From F-183 sp964627455 (GTDB taxonomy: Bacteria > Acidobacteriota > Terriglobia > Bryobacterales > Bryobacteraceae), in assembly GCA_964627455.1 (NCBI GenBank), contig CAZVKC010000003.1, positions 124,001-188,000 on the forward strand: a stretch of 64,000 bases of DNA, given 5' to 3'. A model generated the notes under the pieces. The model was not told the origin of the DNA and did not search any database. It saw only the letters and a list, made by a program, of their open reading frames with translations. Positions 24,976-33,414 of this stretch are shown here, piece after piece. Each line of letters opens with the position of its first letter. Within the stretch, counting starts at the first letter, position 1. Position numbers and translations under genes: made by a program.

Positions 24976-26016
24976 TTACGGAAGCGCCTCACGCAGGCGC
25001 TTCCAATCCTTCACGATCTCGTGAACGACGACGCTGCCGGCTCGATAGATATTTTCAAGCGACTGCAGATACGCCGCGTACTGTCCGATCTTCTCGCCAG
25101 CCAGGCTCTCGGCCGCCGTCACTCCCGGAGGCTGCATGTCGAAGTTACTCACGCCGCGCAACACCAGTACACGCTCGCGATCGACCTTGCCCGCCTTCTG
25201 CAGCCACGTCAACGACTGCAGGACGCCGGTATCTTCCATCGCGGTCGTCGTGTAGTTCCCAGCGCCGTCCGTGTAGTATTTCACCCAGTCATTCGCCCAC
25301 TGGTTCAGCAGTTTTCCATGCCAGAACGTGGACGCGGAAAGCGTGTCGCCCTTCACAACCTTCGCCCTACCTTGCGCAGCGGGATACCCCGTGAATCTGG
25401 AACGCCGGTCATCCAGTTTGTCGGAATCATCGAGCGTCACACCTTTCGACAGACCATACGCCCAGTCCACAAGACGCGTGTTCAGTTTGTAGAACTCGCC
25501 CTCGTTCAACTCGCGCCGCGGCTTTTCGTATGGCTTCGTGCGGCGCAACGGGATCATCCCCGTGGGCCAGTCCGCAGGGATTTCGCGCCCGTCGATCTCA
25601 TGCGCGAGGTCGCCGTCGATCACCCAGTTCGCCCAGGCTGCGGATCCTAGCGTCACATCCGCAGGATCTCCGCCCGCGATCCCGGCCACCACCCAGTACG
25701 CCTTGCGAAAGTCGAAGCGTGGATCGAGCCCCAGCGCCATGATCGACGCGGCCGCGCGCGCTGTGCCGATGCCCGCGCAAATCCCGAGCACGCCATTCCT
25801 GTTCATGCGCAGGTCGCGATTGCCGGCTGGAAACGGAATCACTTCGTCCAGCTTCTCGCGTTCGACCCAGTGCTGAAACTCACCCGGCGCATCCCCCGTG
25901 TCGGCGCCGCGCTCGAACAGCGAAACCACGACCACCTTCACTTCACGCGGTTTCGGATCCGCCGCAAACGCACTCACCGCAGCCAACGCGGCGATCGCCG
26001 CGCGCAATTTATTCAT
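24976..26016 (-). CDS. NUP (purine nucleoside permease) family protein with a signal peptide
   Basis: 346 residues. An N-terminal signal (MNKLRAAIAALAAVSAFAA) is followed by a soluble-looking chain: VKVVVVSLFERGADTGDAPGEFQHW, GICAGIGTARAAASI, VAGIAGGDPADVTLGSA, EDTGVLQSL and RGVSNFDMQPPG. These blocks match the NUP family and recall nucleoside-phosphorylase folds. No membrane helices are present beyond the signal, so the name permease is doubtful for this protein; a periplasmic nucleoside-binding or cleaving role is more plausible. The ATG lies inside the end of the SDR gene (overlap 8 bp). Confidence 0.85.
   Translation of the reverse strand: MNKLRAAIAALAAVSAFAADPKPREVKVVVVSLFERGADTGDAPGEFQHWVEREKLDEVIPFPAGNRDLRMNRNGVLGICAGIGTARAAASIMALGLDPRFDFRKAYWVVAGIAGGDPADVTLGSAAWANWVIDGDLAHEIDGREIPADWPTGMIPLRRTKPYEKPRRELNEGEFYKLNTRLVDWAYGLSKGVTLDDSDKLDDRRSRFTGYPAAQGRAKVVKGDTLSASTFWHGKLLNQWANDWVKYYTDGAGNYTTTAMEDTGVLQSLTWLQKAGKVDRERVLVLRGVSNFDMQPPGVTAAESLAGEKIGQYAAYLQSLENIYRAGSVVVHEIVKDWKRLREALP
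24980..25004. terminator. Hairpin between convergent S9 peptidase and NUP genes
   Basis: Perfect 10-bp stem GGAAGCGCCT/AGGCGCTTCC with a 5-base loop. It lies 17 bp past the S9 peptidase stop, inside the last codons of the NUP gene. A short AATCCTT follows on the plus strand. It could end the rightward transcript; the T-run is weak. Confidence 0.5.
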
Positions 26017-26785
26017 AAGGCCAGTGTGGTTTGCTGAAGAGACCTCCGTCAACCCATAGCGTCTGGCCAGTCACGAAGTCAGACTGATCGCCCGCGAAGA
26101 ACACGACGGCGCGCCCGACGTCCACGGGATTCCCGACGCGCCCCAGCGGCGTCACCTTCGACCAGGTACCCGCATAATCCCCGGCTTCCAACTTCGTGCG
26201 CTCGATCTCGATTGCGCCGGGTGCAACGCAGTTCACCGCGATCTGATACCGGCCCAGTTCCGCCGCCGAAACCTTCGTGAACATCTCGATGCCGCCCTTG
26301 CTCGCCGTGTAATCGACGAGGTTCGGAAACGCGATCTTGTTGCAGCCGGAGCCGATATTGATGATCCGTCCGCCGCCGTGGTCCTTCATATGCCACGCCG
26401 CTCGCTGCGTACACAGAAAGCATCCCTTGAGGTTAGTGTCGATCACGTGATCCCATTCCGCCTCGGTCAGGTCGATCAATTTCTTCCAGGTCTGCACCCC
26501 GGCGTTATTCACCAGGATGTCGAGCCGCGGCGTCCACGCGAGCGTCTCCGCGAACATGCGATCCACATCCGCGGACACGCCAACGTTTCCCTGCACGGCG
26601 ATCGCGTCGCGCCCCAACGTGCGGATCTCTGCGACAGTTGCTTCGGCCCCCGCGCGGTCGCTGTTGTAATTGATTGCGACGTCGCAACCCGCACGCGCCA
26701 ACTCCAGCGCGATCCCTTTTCCGACACCTTTACTGGCCCCCGTCACGAGGGCGTGCTTTCCACTGAGATTGGCCATCCGTACCAT
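26009..26785 (-). CDS. SDR-family NAD(P)-dependent oxidoreductase
   Basis: 258 residues: classical short-chain dehydrogenase with cofactor motif TGASKGVG, NNAG, and the Ser-Tyr-Lys triad in INIGSG and DYTASKGG. The motif VNCVAPGAIEIERTKLE and the C-terminal VTGQTLWVDGG fit the glucose-1-dehydrogenase/3-oxoacyl-ACP reductase-like group. The substrate is unknown. A second ATG 9 bp inside (26776) may be the true start. It is followed by the NUP gene with an overlap. Confidence 0.93.
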   Translation of the reverse strand: MVRMANLSGKHALVTGASKGVGKGIALELARAGCDVAINYNSDRAGAEATVAEIRTLGRDAIAVQGNVGVSADVDRMFAETLAWTPRLDILVNNAGVQTWKKLIDLTEAEWDHVIDTNLKGCFLCTQRAAWHMKDHGGGRIINIGSGCNKIAFPNLVDYTASKGGIEMFTKVSAAELGRYQIAVNCVAPGAIEIERTKLEAGDYAGTWSKVTPLGRVGNPVDVGRAVVFFAGDQSDFVTGQTLWVDGGLFSKPHWPYE

Positions 26786-26812
26786 TCAAGCATCGTTGAT
26801 AATCTGTGTGCA

Positions 26813-29110
26813 GTGCCCGCTTCACGAGTCTTCCTGATCCTGTCCGTTTCCCTGGTGCTGTTCGCGCAAGCCCCTGCGCCGGTTGGCACGATCCAGGGGA
26901 CTCTTGTCGACACGACCGGCAACAGCCTTCCAGGCGCGCGCATCACGGTGCGCAACGTCGACCGTGGCATCGTTCGTACTGCCGAAACTGACATGCAGGG
27001 CCGCTTCCAGCTCAGCGCGATCGCAGCGGGAGAGTGGACTCTGCACGCAGAGCATCAGGGCTTCGCCCCACTTGACGTTCCTGCCTTTCGTGTATCGATC
27101 GGACAAACCATCACCCAGCGTTGGACCATGGCACTTTCAGGTGTCACGACGTCCGTGGATGTGGTGGAACAACCCGACGTTCTCGACGCGGGCACGACAT
27201 CCGCCAGCGTCGCGCTCGGAGGCGAGCGAATCGAAGAGAGTCCGACGAGAGGCCGCAATTATCTGGGCTTTGTGTCGCTGGCGCCTGGACTCGCGCAATC
27301 TGCCGGCGGCGGGCAACAGCGCTCGATGACCGGCATCCGCAGTCCGCTTGCTGATAGCGGATTCACCTTCGCCGGCATTCGTCCGCGCAACAACGGCATC
27401 AGCATCGACGGCGTGGACAATCGCGACGAAACTACAGGAGGCAACCGCGTCGCCGTGGGACTCGAGATGGTGCAGGAGTTCCGCGTCGCCGGCATCAGCG
27501 CGGGCGCGGAATTCGGCGGCGCAGCCGGCGGACTCATCAATGTCGTCACGCGCACCGGCGTCAATCTCTGGCACGGCGATGCGACGTTTTTCATGCAGAA
27601 CGAGCGCCTCAATGCGCGCAAGACCGAAGCCGCTACTTCGAAGCGTCCGCAGTTCGATCGACGACAGCCGGGCGCCTCTCTGTTAGGTCCGCTCGTGCGT
27701 GACAAAACCTTTTTCGGTTGGGCAGGGGAGCTCGAGCAGGAACGTGCCGAAGAGTGGTCCGAAACACCGCAGACTGTCGTCGCCCGCATCAATCATATCC
27801 GCCCTGGCGCAGTGTTTAGCGGCCTTTACCCGACCTCGCAGCGCGGCATGGACAGCACCTTCAAGTTCAACCATCAGGTCAACCAGCGGGACACCTTGTC
27901 GGCCCGCTATTCGTGGTCGCACGGCCGCGCACTCGGCGACGTGCAGGGTCCGGAAAACTTCATCGACCAGAGCGCAGCGGGGAACAGCCTCACCACCGAT
28001 CATGCGCTTGCCGCCAGTTGGCTGCGGGTGGTCTCACCCACGGTNNNNNNNNNNNNNNNNNNNNNNNNNNNNNNNNNNNNNNNNNNNNNNNNNNNNNNNN
28101 NNNNNNNNNNNNNNNNNNNNNNNNNNNNNNNNNNNNNNNNNNNNTGGCGGCCGGACGCCAGGACGCCGTGGGTACTTCGCGCCGGCTACGGCCTCTTTGC
28201 GGATCGCTACCCGCTCGCGTACCTCAACGAGGCCGTCCAAAAAGGCCCGGCGGGGCAGGCGATTGAGTACATTCGAACTCCGGCAGGTGAAACCGCCGCG
28301 CAATGGAATGCATCCCGCGACTTCCGCGCCGCATACGGCCGCAAGCTCAGCATCGGATGGGAGCGAGGCTTCGGGTCCACGGCGACCTTTCACGTCGAAT
28401 CGAACTTCGTTCGCGGATTCCATCTGCCGCGCATCCGCAACGCCGCGCTCACCTTACCCGCATCTTTCCTGCTCGAACAAACCGGCCGCTCGGACTATCG
28501 CGGTCTCTCCTTCTCTTACAACCGCCGCGTCGTGAACGGCATGTCGATGCTGGTGAGCTACGACCTCGGCCGCGCCTACGACGATGCTTCGGATTTCGAC
28601 GAACAGCCGTCGCAACCCGGCAACATTCGTGCGGATTGGTCCCGCAGCAAGCAGTATCAGGCGCAGCGATTCTCCGCGAGCGCGGTGATCGACATTCCGA
28701 TCGACGACATGCTGCATGAAGGTGTACTGAAGTCGATTCTCGACGAATGGATGATCGCCCCTGCTTTCATTGCCGGCAGCGGAAGACCCGTCAACACGCT
28801 CCTCAGTTACGATCCGATGCTCACCGGCGCCTATCCCTTGACGGCGCGTCCACAAGGCATGGCGCGCAACTCCGCCATTGGACCCGCCACCATCACGCTC
28901 GACGCGCGCCTCATGAAAACCATCCCATTTCAGGAAAACCGATCGCGCCTGCAAATGGGAGTCGAGGCGTTCAATATCCTGAACCACGCCAACGCCGTGC
29001 GCATCAGCGATGCCTACGCGTCACCAAGCGGCCGCCTGCCGCGGTGGGGATCTCTCATCGAAAGCTCGACGCCCCGGCAGGTACAGCTATTTGTTCAGTT
29101 CGAGTACTGA
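26813..29110 (+). CDS. Oar-like TonB-dependent outer-membrane protein, interrupted by an assembly gap
   Basis: Starts at a GTG (26813) with a signal peptide (VFLILSVSLVLFAQA). A carboxypeptidase-regulatory domain follows (GTIQGTLVDTTGNSLPGARITVRN), then a plug (ESPTRGRNYLGFVSLAPGL, ISIDGVDNRDETTGG, GGLINVVTRTG) and part of a beta-barrel. After the 100-N gap it resumes with late barrel strands and ends LFVQFEY, the terminal aromatic typical of barrel proteins. The known parts total about 730 residues; Acidobacterial Oar relatives are commonly ~1000 or more, so the gap probably hides more than 100 bp. Substrate unknown. It overlaps the convergent hydrolase gene by 24 bp. Confidence 0.88.
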   Translation: MPASRVFLILSVSLVLFAQAPAPVGTIQGTLVDTTGNSLPGARITVRNVDRGIVRTAETDMQGRFQLSAIAAGEWTLHAEHQGFAPLDVPAFRVSIGQTITQRWTMALSGVTTSVDVVEQPDVLDAGTTSASVALGGERIEESPTRGRNYLGFVSLAPGLAQSAGGGQQRSMTGIRSPLADSGFTFAGIRPRNNGISIDGVDNRDETTGGNRVAVGLEMVQEFRVAGISAGAEFGGAAGGLINVVTRTGVNLWHGDATFFMQNERLNARKTEAATSKRPQFDRRQPGASLLGPLVRDKTFFGWAGELEQERAEEWSETPQTVVARINHIRPGAVFSGLYPTSQRGMDSTFKFNHQVNQRDTLSARYSWSHGRALGDVQGPENFIDQSAAGNSLTTDHALAASWLRVVSPTXXXXXXXXXXXXXXXXXXXXXXXXXXXXXXXXXXWRPDARTPWVLRAGYGLFADRYPLAYLNEAVQKGPAGQAIEYIRTPAGETAAQWNASRDFRAAYGRKLSIGWERGFGSTATFHVESNFVRGFHLPRIRNAALTLPASFLLEQTGRSDYRGLSFSYNRRVVNGMSMLVSYDLGRAYDDASDFDEQPSQPGNIRADWSRSKQYQAQRFSASAVIDIPIDDMLHEGVLKSILDEWMIAPAFIAGSGRPVNTLLSYDPMLTGAYPLTARPQGMARNSAIGPATITLDARLMKTIPFQENRSRLQMGVEAFNILNHANAVRISDAYASPSGRLPRWGSLIESSTPRQVQLFVQFEY
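28045..28144. other. Assembly gap (100 N)
   Basis: Exactly 100 undetermined bases inside the Oar-like gene; a round number usually means unknown length. The reading frame on the two sides agrees across 100 N only by arithmetic and proves nothing. Confidence 0.98.
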
Positions 29111-30502
29111 CAACTTGCGGATCTCATCGCTAATCATGGGGAACGCCCGCGGCGTCTCGCTCAACTCGAGTGCGCGCCCGTAAGATTGCAGCGCTTCCAC
29201 GCGATTCCCCGCCGCCTGATGCACCCGTGCCAGCAGCGTCGCAGCGTTGGCTGACTTCGGATTCCGCTCAGCGATTGCCTTCGCCAGAACTAGCGCGTCC
29301 TGCGATTTTCCTACGCTCAACAAATGACCGGCCAGACGCGACAACTGCCCTTCGCTCATATCGTGCGCCGAATCCGATTGGATCTGCGACAACATGGCCT
29401 GCATCCCCGACGACTGGTAGGTCTTCAAAAGCACTGGCGCACCCTGCGGCCTGGGCATCGCCGGAGCCGGGCCTCCGCGGAGAATCGCGCGGATCTTCGA
29501 CTCCATCTCCTGCAGCGGCGCGCCACCGGTATTGTTCAACAGAACCACCAGTCTCTTCGTATCCGGCTCACGAACAATTACAGAGTTGAACCCGTTGATT
29601 GCTCCGCCGTGCGAGATCGTCTTCACGCCATCCTGCGTGCGGACCACGAATCCATAGCCCTGATTGGCTAAACCGGGCGTGAACATCTTCTCTTTGCTGG
29701 ACGGTTTCAGGATCACATCCCCGTACAGCCCCTGATCCCATTTGTAGAGGTCCTCGGCCGTCGAGTACAAGGATCCCGCAGCGTACGGCAGCGTCATGTC
29801 GATGTATCCCGTATTGCGATAGCCGTCAAAGGTAGCGTCGTATCCGGACGCCCGTTTCGACAGCAGCGTAGACGGAAGATCATAACCCGAGTCGCGCATC
29901 CCCAGCGGCTCGAAGATCCGTTCGCGCAATACATCTGCATAGGGCTTCCCCGTGACCTTCTCAACCAGGTAGCCCGCGACAAAGAATGCGGAATTGCTGT
30001 AGCTGAATTTCGTGCCGGGCTGAAACAGAAGTTCCAGCTTCGAGAACTTCGCGACAAAGGCCGCAGGCGTTGACGGAACGAGCGCCCACTCGCGAAACTG
30101 CGGCAGTTCCGTGTAGCCGGGGATCCCCGACGAATGATTCAGGATCTGATGGACTGTGATGCGATCGCCGTTCTTTGGCGGGTAATCGGGCAGGTACCGC
30201 GTGAGCGGTGCGTTCAAATCGACCTTGCCCTCTTCCACCAACTGCAATACCAGCGCAGCCGTGAACTGTTTGGTGATCGACCCCAGGCGGAACTTCGTGT
30301 CCGGCGTATTGGCGATGCTCCATTCCATGTTCGCCATGCCGTAGCCACGTTTCAGGATCACGGCGCCGTTGTCGGCCACAAGCGCGCTGCCGTTGAACCT
30401 GCCTTGCTCGTGATACTTGCTGAGCAACGTGTGGATCGCGTCTGCCTTGTCGGCAGCCCACAATGCGAACGAAAACAGAGACAGTAAGAGAATCCGAACC
30501 AT
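29087..30502 (-). CDS. Exported serine hydrolase (class C beta-lactamase fold) with C-terminal TPR-like tail
   Basis: 471 residues: signal peptide (ILLLSLFSFALWA), then the penicillin-binding fold with Ser75 in SITK, Tyr168 in YSN and the HGG box in SHGGAING. It aligns with beta-lactamase-related esterases and D-aminopeptidases rather than true beta-lactamases. Residues ~370-471 (GHLLSVGKSQDALVLAKAIAERNP, AATLLARVHQAAGN) form helical repeats like TPRs. Function is probably peptide or ester hydrolysis in the periplasm. Confidence 0.92.
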   Translation of the reverse strand: MVRILLLSLFSFALWAADKADAIHTLLSKYHEQGRFNGSALVADNGAVILKRGYGMANMEWSIANTPDTKFRLGSITKQFTAALVLQLVEEGKVDLNAPLTRYLPDYPPKNGDRITVHQILNHSSGIPGYTELPQFREWALVPSTPAAFVAKFSKLELLFQPGTKFSYSNSAFFVAGYLVEKVTGKPYADVLRERIFEPLGMRDSGYDLPSTLLSKRASGYDATFDGYRNTGYIDMTLPYAAGSLYSTAEDLYKWDQGLYGDVILKPSSKEKMFTPGLANQGYGFVVRTQDGVKTISHGGAINGFNSVIVREPDTKRLVVLLNNTGGAPLQEMESKIRAILRGGPAPAMPRPQGAPVLLKTYQSSGMQAMLSQIQSDSAHDMSEGQLSRLAGHLLSVGKSQDALVLAKAIAERNPKSANAATLLARVHQAAGNRVEALQSYGRALELSETPRAFPMISDEIRKLSVLELNK

Positions 30503-30526
30503 TCCCGGATTCTAGACAATAAGGAG

Positions 30527-32179
30527 ATGCCGGTCAAAACAGGCGCCGCTCTTTTCGCCGAGACGCTTCTGCGCAACGACGTCCGTGAAGTCTTCACCCT
30601 TGTCGGCGATCACCTCAACGACGCGCTCATGGCCTGCTCCGCGCAAGGGATCCGCCTCATCGACATGCGCCACGAGTCGGGCTGCACGCACGCGGCGGAA
30701 GCGTGGTCGCGAATCCATCGCCGTCCCGCGGTCTCCCTCGTCACCGGTGGGCCTGGTCACACCAACTCCATCACCGGCATCGCCGCCGCGCACCTCGCGT
30801 CCTGCCCGCTCATCGCGATCAGCGGCGCGCCGTCGCGCAAACTCGCGGGCAAGGGTGGATTTCAGGATGTCGACCAGCTCTCCATGACAGAGCGCGTGAC
30901 CAAGTGGACCGCGGAACCGTCGTCAACCGCCGAGATCCCGCACCTGCTCAAACGCGCATTTCGCGTTGCAATGGAAGGCCGCCCGGGGCCAGTGCATCTG
31001 TCGATTCCCGTCGACCTTTTCAGCGCCTCGGCGGAAGCGGAACAGCCTCAATCCAACACGATTTCGGACATCGAACCCATGATCGACGTGGAACCAGTCC
31101 TCGACGCGCTCGCGCAATCAGAACGTCCGGTCGTCATTGCAGGCAGCGGACTCTGGTGGTCCGGGATCGAGGCCGCAGAACTCCTGCAACAACTCATCGA
31201 ACGCCTCTCGTTGCCTCTCTTCACACAGACGCTCGCACGTGGCGCCCTACCCGACAGCCACCCGAGCTGCTTCGGCTACGCGGATCCCTCGCTGAACCGC
31301 ACCGCAGCCTCCGCGTTGAAAGAAGCCGACACCATCTTCGTACTCGGCAAGCGCATCGATTATCGCCTCGGCTTCGGCGGAACCAAACTGTTTTCGCCGC
31401 ATGCGCGCTTCCTGCAGGTCGACATTGACCCAACCGAACTCGGCCGTAATCGTCAACTACACTCCGGCATCGCAGCCCCGCTCACCAGTGTCCTCAGAGC
31501 ACTTCTTCAAGTAGCGAAACCGCAGGACCGCAGCGGCTGGCTGCAGCAGATCCGAACGTGGCAAGAGGACTGGCGCGCCCAACTCGCAAAGCGGGCCGCA
31601 GACCGAAGCACTCCCATCTCTCCGCCTGCTCTATTCGCGGAACTCCTGCCGCACATCCCTGCGAACGCGCTCTATTCCTGGGACGGCGGCGACTTCGTCC
31701 ACTGGGGACGCGCGATCCTTCCAGCAAATCATCCCGGGGGATGGCTGCGTCTGGGACCACTGGCGGCCATCGGCTCTGGACTTCCGAACGCTCTCGCTTT
31801 GAAACTCGCACATCCCGGCCGCCCGGTCATCCTCTTCACCGGTGATGGCGCACTCGGCTTCTACCTCGCGGAACTCGACAGCCTCGTGCGGCACAACCTC
31901 CCGGTGGTCATCATCGTCGGCAACGACGCGGGCTGGGGACTCGAACGCGAACTCCAGTCCACGCGCGGCGGCGCCGACACGGTCGCCTGTGAACTGCGGG
32001 CTACGCGCTACGACATCATCACGCAGGGTTTCGGGGGCGCCGGTGAAAACGTCACGTCCCTCGATCAAGCCTCGCGTGCGCTGCAGCGCGCACTCGCGTC
32101 GAAGGTCCCGTATTGCCTGAACGTGATGATCCGTGGCGAACGTTCGCCGTTTACAGAATGGTCACTCGCGAATCGCTAG
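30527..32179 (+). CDS. Thiamine-diphosphate-dependent enzyme (acetolactate synthase-like superfamily)
   Basis: 550 residues with the three-domain layout of the family. The catalytic Glu50 lies in MRHESGCTHAAEAW. GPGHTNSITGIA and the central domain (PVVIAGSGLWWSG) follow. The ThDP-Mg motif starts at GDGALGFYLAELDSL and ends with VGNDAGWG. It resembles acetolactate synthase large subunits and oxalyl-CoA or benzoylformate decarboxylases, but no small subunit is nearby, so anabolic acetolactate synthesis is unlikely. The reaction is not assignable. Its stop overlaps the dctA-like stop in CTAG. Confidence 0.88.
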   Translation: MPVKTGAALFAETLLRNDVREVFTLVGDHLNDALMACSAQGIRLIDMRHESGCTHAAEAWSRIHRRPAVSLVTGGPGHTNSITGIAAAHLASCPLIAISGAPSRKLAGKGGFQDVDQLSMTERVTKWTAEPSSTAEIPHLLKRAFRVAMEGRPGPVHLSIPVDLFSASAEAEQPQSNTISDIEPMIDVEPVLDALAQSERPVVIAGSGLWWSGIEAAELLQQLIERLSLPLFTQTLARGALPDSHPSCFGYADPSLNRTAASALKEADTIFVLGKRIDYRLGFGGTKLFSPHARFLQVDIDPTELGRNRQLHSGIAAPLTSVLRALLQVAKPQDRSGWLQQIRTWQEDWRAQLAKRAADRSTPISPPALFAELLPHIPANALYSWDGGDFVHWGRAILPANHPGGWLRLGPLAAIGSGLPNALALKLAHPGRPVILFTGDGALGFYLAELDSLVRHNLPVVIIVGNDAGWGLERELQSTRGGADTVACELRATRYDIITQGFGGAGENVTSLDQASRALQRALASKVPYCLNVMIRGERSPFTEWSLANR

Positions 32180-33414
32180 CGGTGCAGTTCGCGCCGCAGG
32201 ACCTCTTGGTCGAGGTCGCCGGTCCAACGAGCGACGACAATTGAAGCGACGCCGTTGCCGATCACGTTGGTGATTGCACGGGCTTCCGACATGAACCGGT
32301 CGATACCCAGGATCAGCGCGAGCCCCGCAACAGGCACATGCCCTACGGCCGAGAGCGTCGCCGCAAGCACCACAAATCCGCTTCCCGTAACTCCGGCGGC
32401 GCCCTTGGATGTCAACAGCAAAATCGCCAACAGCGTCAACTGTTGCATTAGAGACATCGGCGTATTGGTTGCCTGCGCGATGAATACGGCCGCCATCGTG
32501 AGGTAGATCGAAGTCCCGTCGAGATTGAACGAGTATCCCGTCGGAATCACCAATCCGACCGTCGCCTTACCCGCGCCGAGCCGTTCCATCTTCGCCATCA
32601 TCCCCGGCAGCGCAGCTTCGGAAGACGATGCGCCGAGCACGATCATGAGTTCCTCCCGGATGTACAGCAGGAATCGGAAAATGCTGAAACCATGCACCCG
32701 CGCGATGATCCCCAGCACCACGAAGATGAACACGACGCACGTGAGATAGAACGTCCCCATGAGCTTTGCAAGCGACAACAAACTGCCCACGCCGTAGGAC
32801 CCGACGGTAAACGCCATCGCGCCAAAGGCTCCGACCGGCGCCACGTACATAATGATCCGGACGATTCCGAAGAAGACCTCGGACAGCTTCTCGATCGTCA
32901 TGAACAGGTGCTGGCTGCGCGCGCCCAACCGTTGCAGTGCGAACCCGAACAGCAGCGCCAGCAGCAGCACCTGCAGGATCTCACCCTTGGTAAACGCATC
33001 GATGAACGTCGTCGGAATGACGTCCAGCAAAAACTCTTTGGTGGTTTTCATCTTGCCCGGCGCCGCATAGGACGACACCGCCGACGCGTCGAGTTTGCTC
33101 GGGTCGACGTTCATGCCGACGCCCGGACCGATGACATTCACCACCGTCAATCCAACGATCAGCGCGAGCGTGCTCACGACCTCGAAGTACAGAAGTGCAA
33201 GCCCGCCTGTCTTGCCGACCTTCTTCATGTCCTCGCTGCCTGCAATGCCGAGCACGACGGTCGTGAAGATGATCGGGGCGATGATCATCTTGATCAGCTT
33301 GATGAAGCCGTCGCCCAACGGCTTCATGGCGGCTCCCGTTTCAGGAGCCACCACGCCAAGTCCGATGCCGATGGCGATCGCCACCAGCACTTGTGTGTAA
33401 AGAGAGAATCTCAC
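32176..33414 (-). CDS. Dicarboxylate/amino acid:cation symporter (DctA/GltP family)
   Basis: 412 residues with about eight membrane helices and two re-entrant loops. The serine-rich hairpin tip is ASSSEAALPGM; helix 7 carries GYSFNLDGTSIY (the NMDGT-type cation motif); the second hairpin is SKGAAGVTGSGFVVLA; helix 8 has RFMSEARAITNVIGN, with the Arg placed as in C4-dicarboxylate or acidic amino-acid carriers. Its start overlaps the pckG stop by 4 bp, so uptake of C4-dicarboxylates and gluconeogenesis are coupled. Confidence 0.94.
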   Translation of the reverse strand: MRFSLYTQVLVAIAIGIGLGVVAPETGAAMKPLGDGFIKLIKMIIAPIIFTTVVLGIAGSEDMKKVGKTGGLALLYFEVVSTLALIVGLTVVNVIGPGVGMNVDPSKLDASAVSSYAAPGKMKTTKEFLLDVIPTTFIDAFTKGEILQVLLLALLFGFALQRLGARSQHLFMTIEKLSEVFFGIVRIIMYVAPVGAFGAMAFTVGSYGVGSLLSLAKLMGTFYLTCVVFIFVVLGIIARVHGFSIFRFLLYIREELMIVLGASSSEAALPGMMAKMERLGAGKATVGLVIPTGYSFNLDGTSIYLTMAAVFIAQATNTPMSLMQQLTLLAILLLTSKGAAGVTGSGFVVLAATLSAVGHVPVAGLALILGIDRFMSEARAITNVIGNGVASIVVARWTGDLDQEVLRRELHR

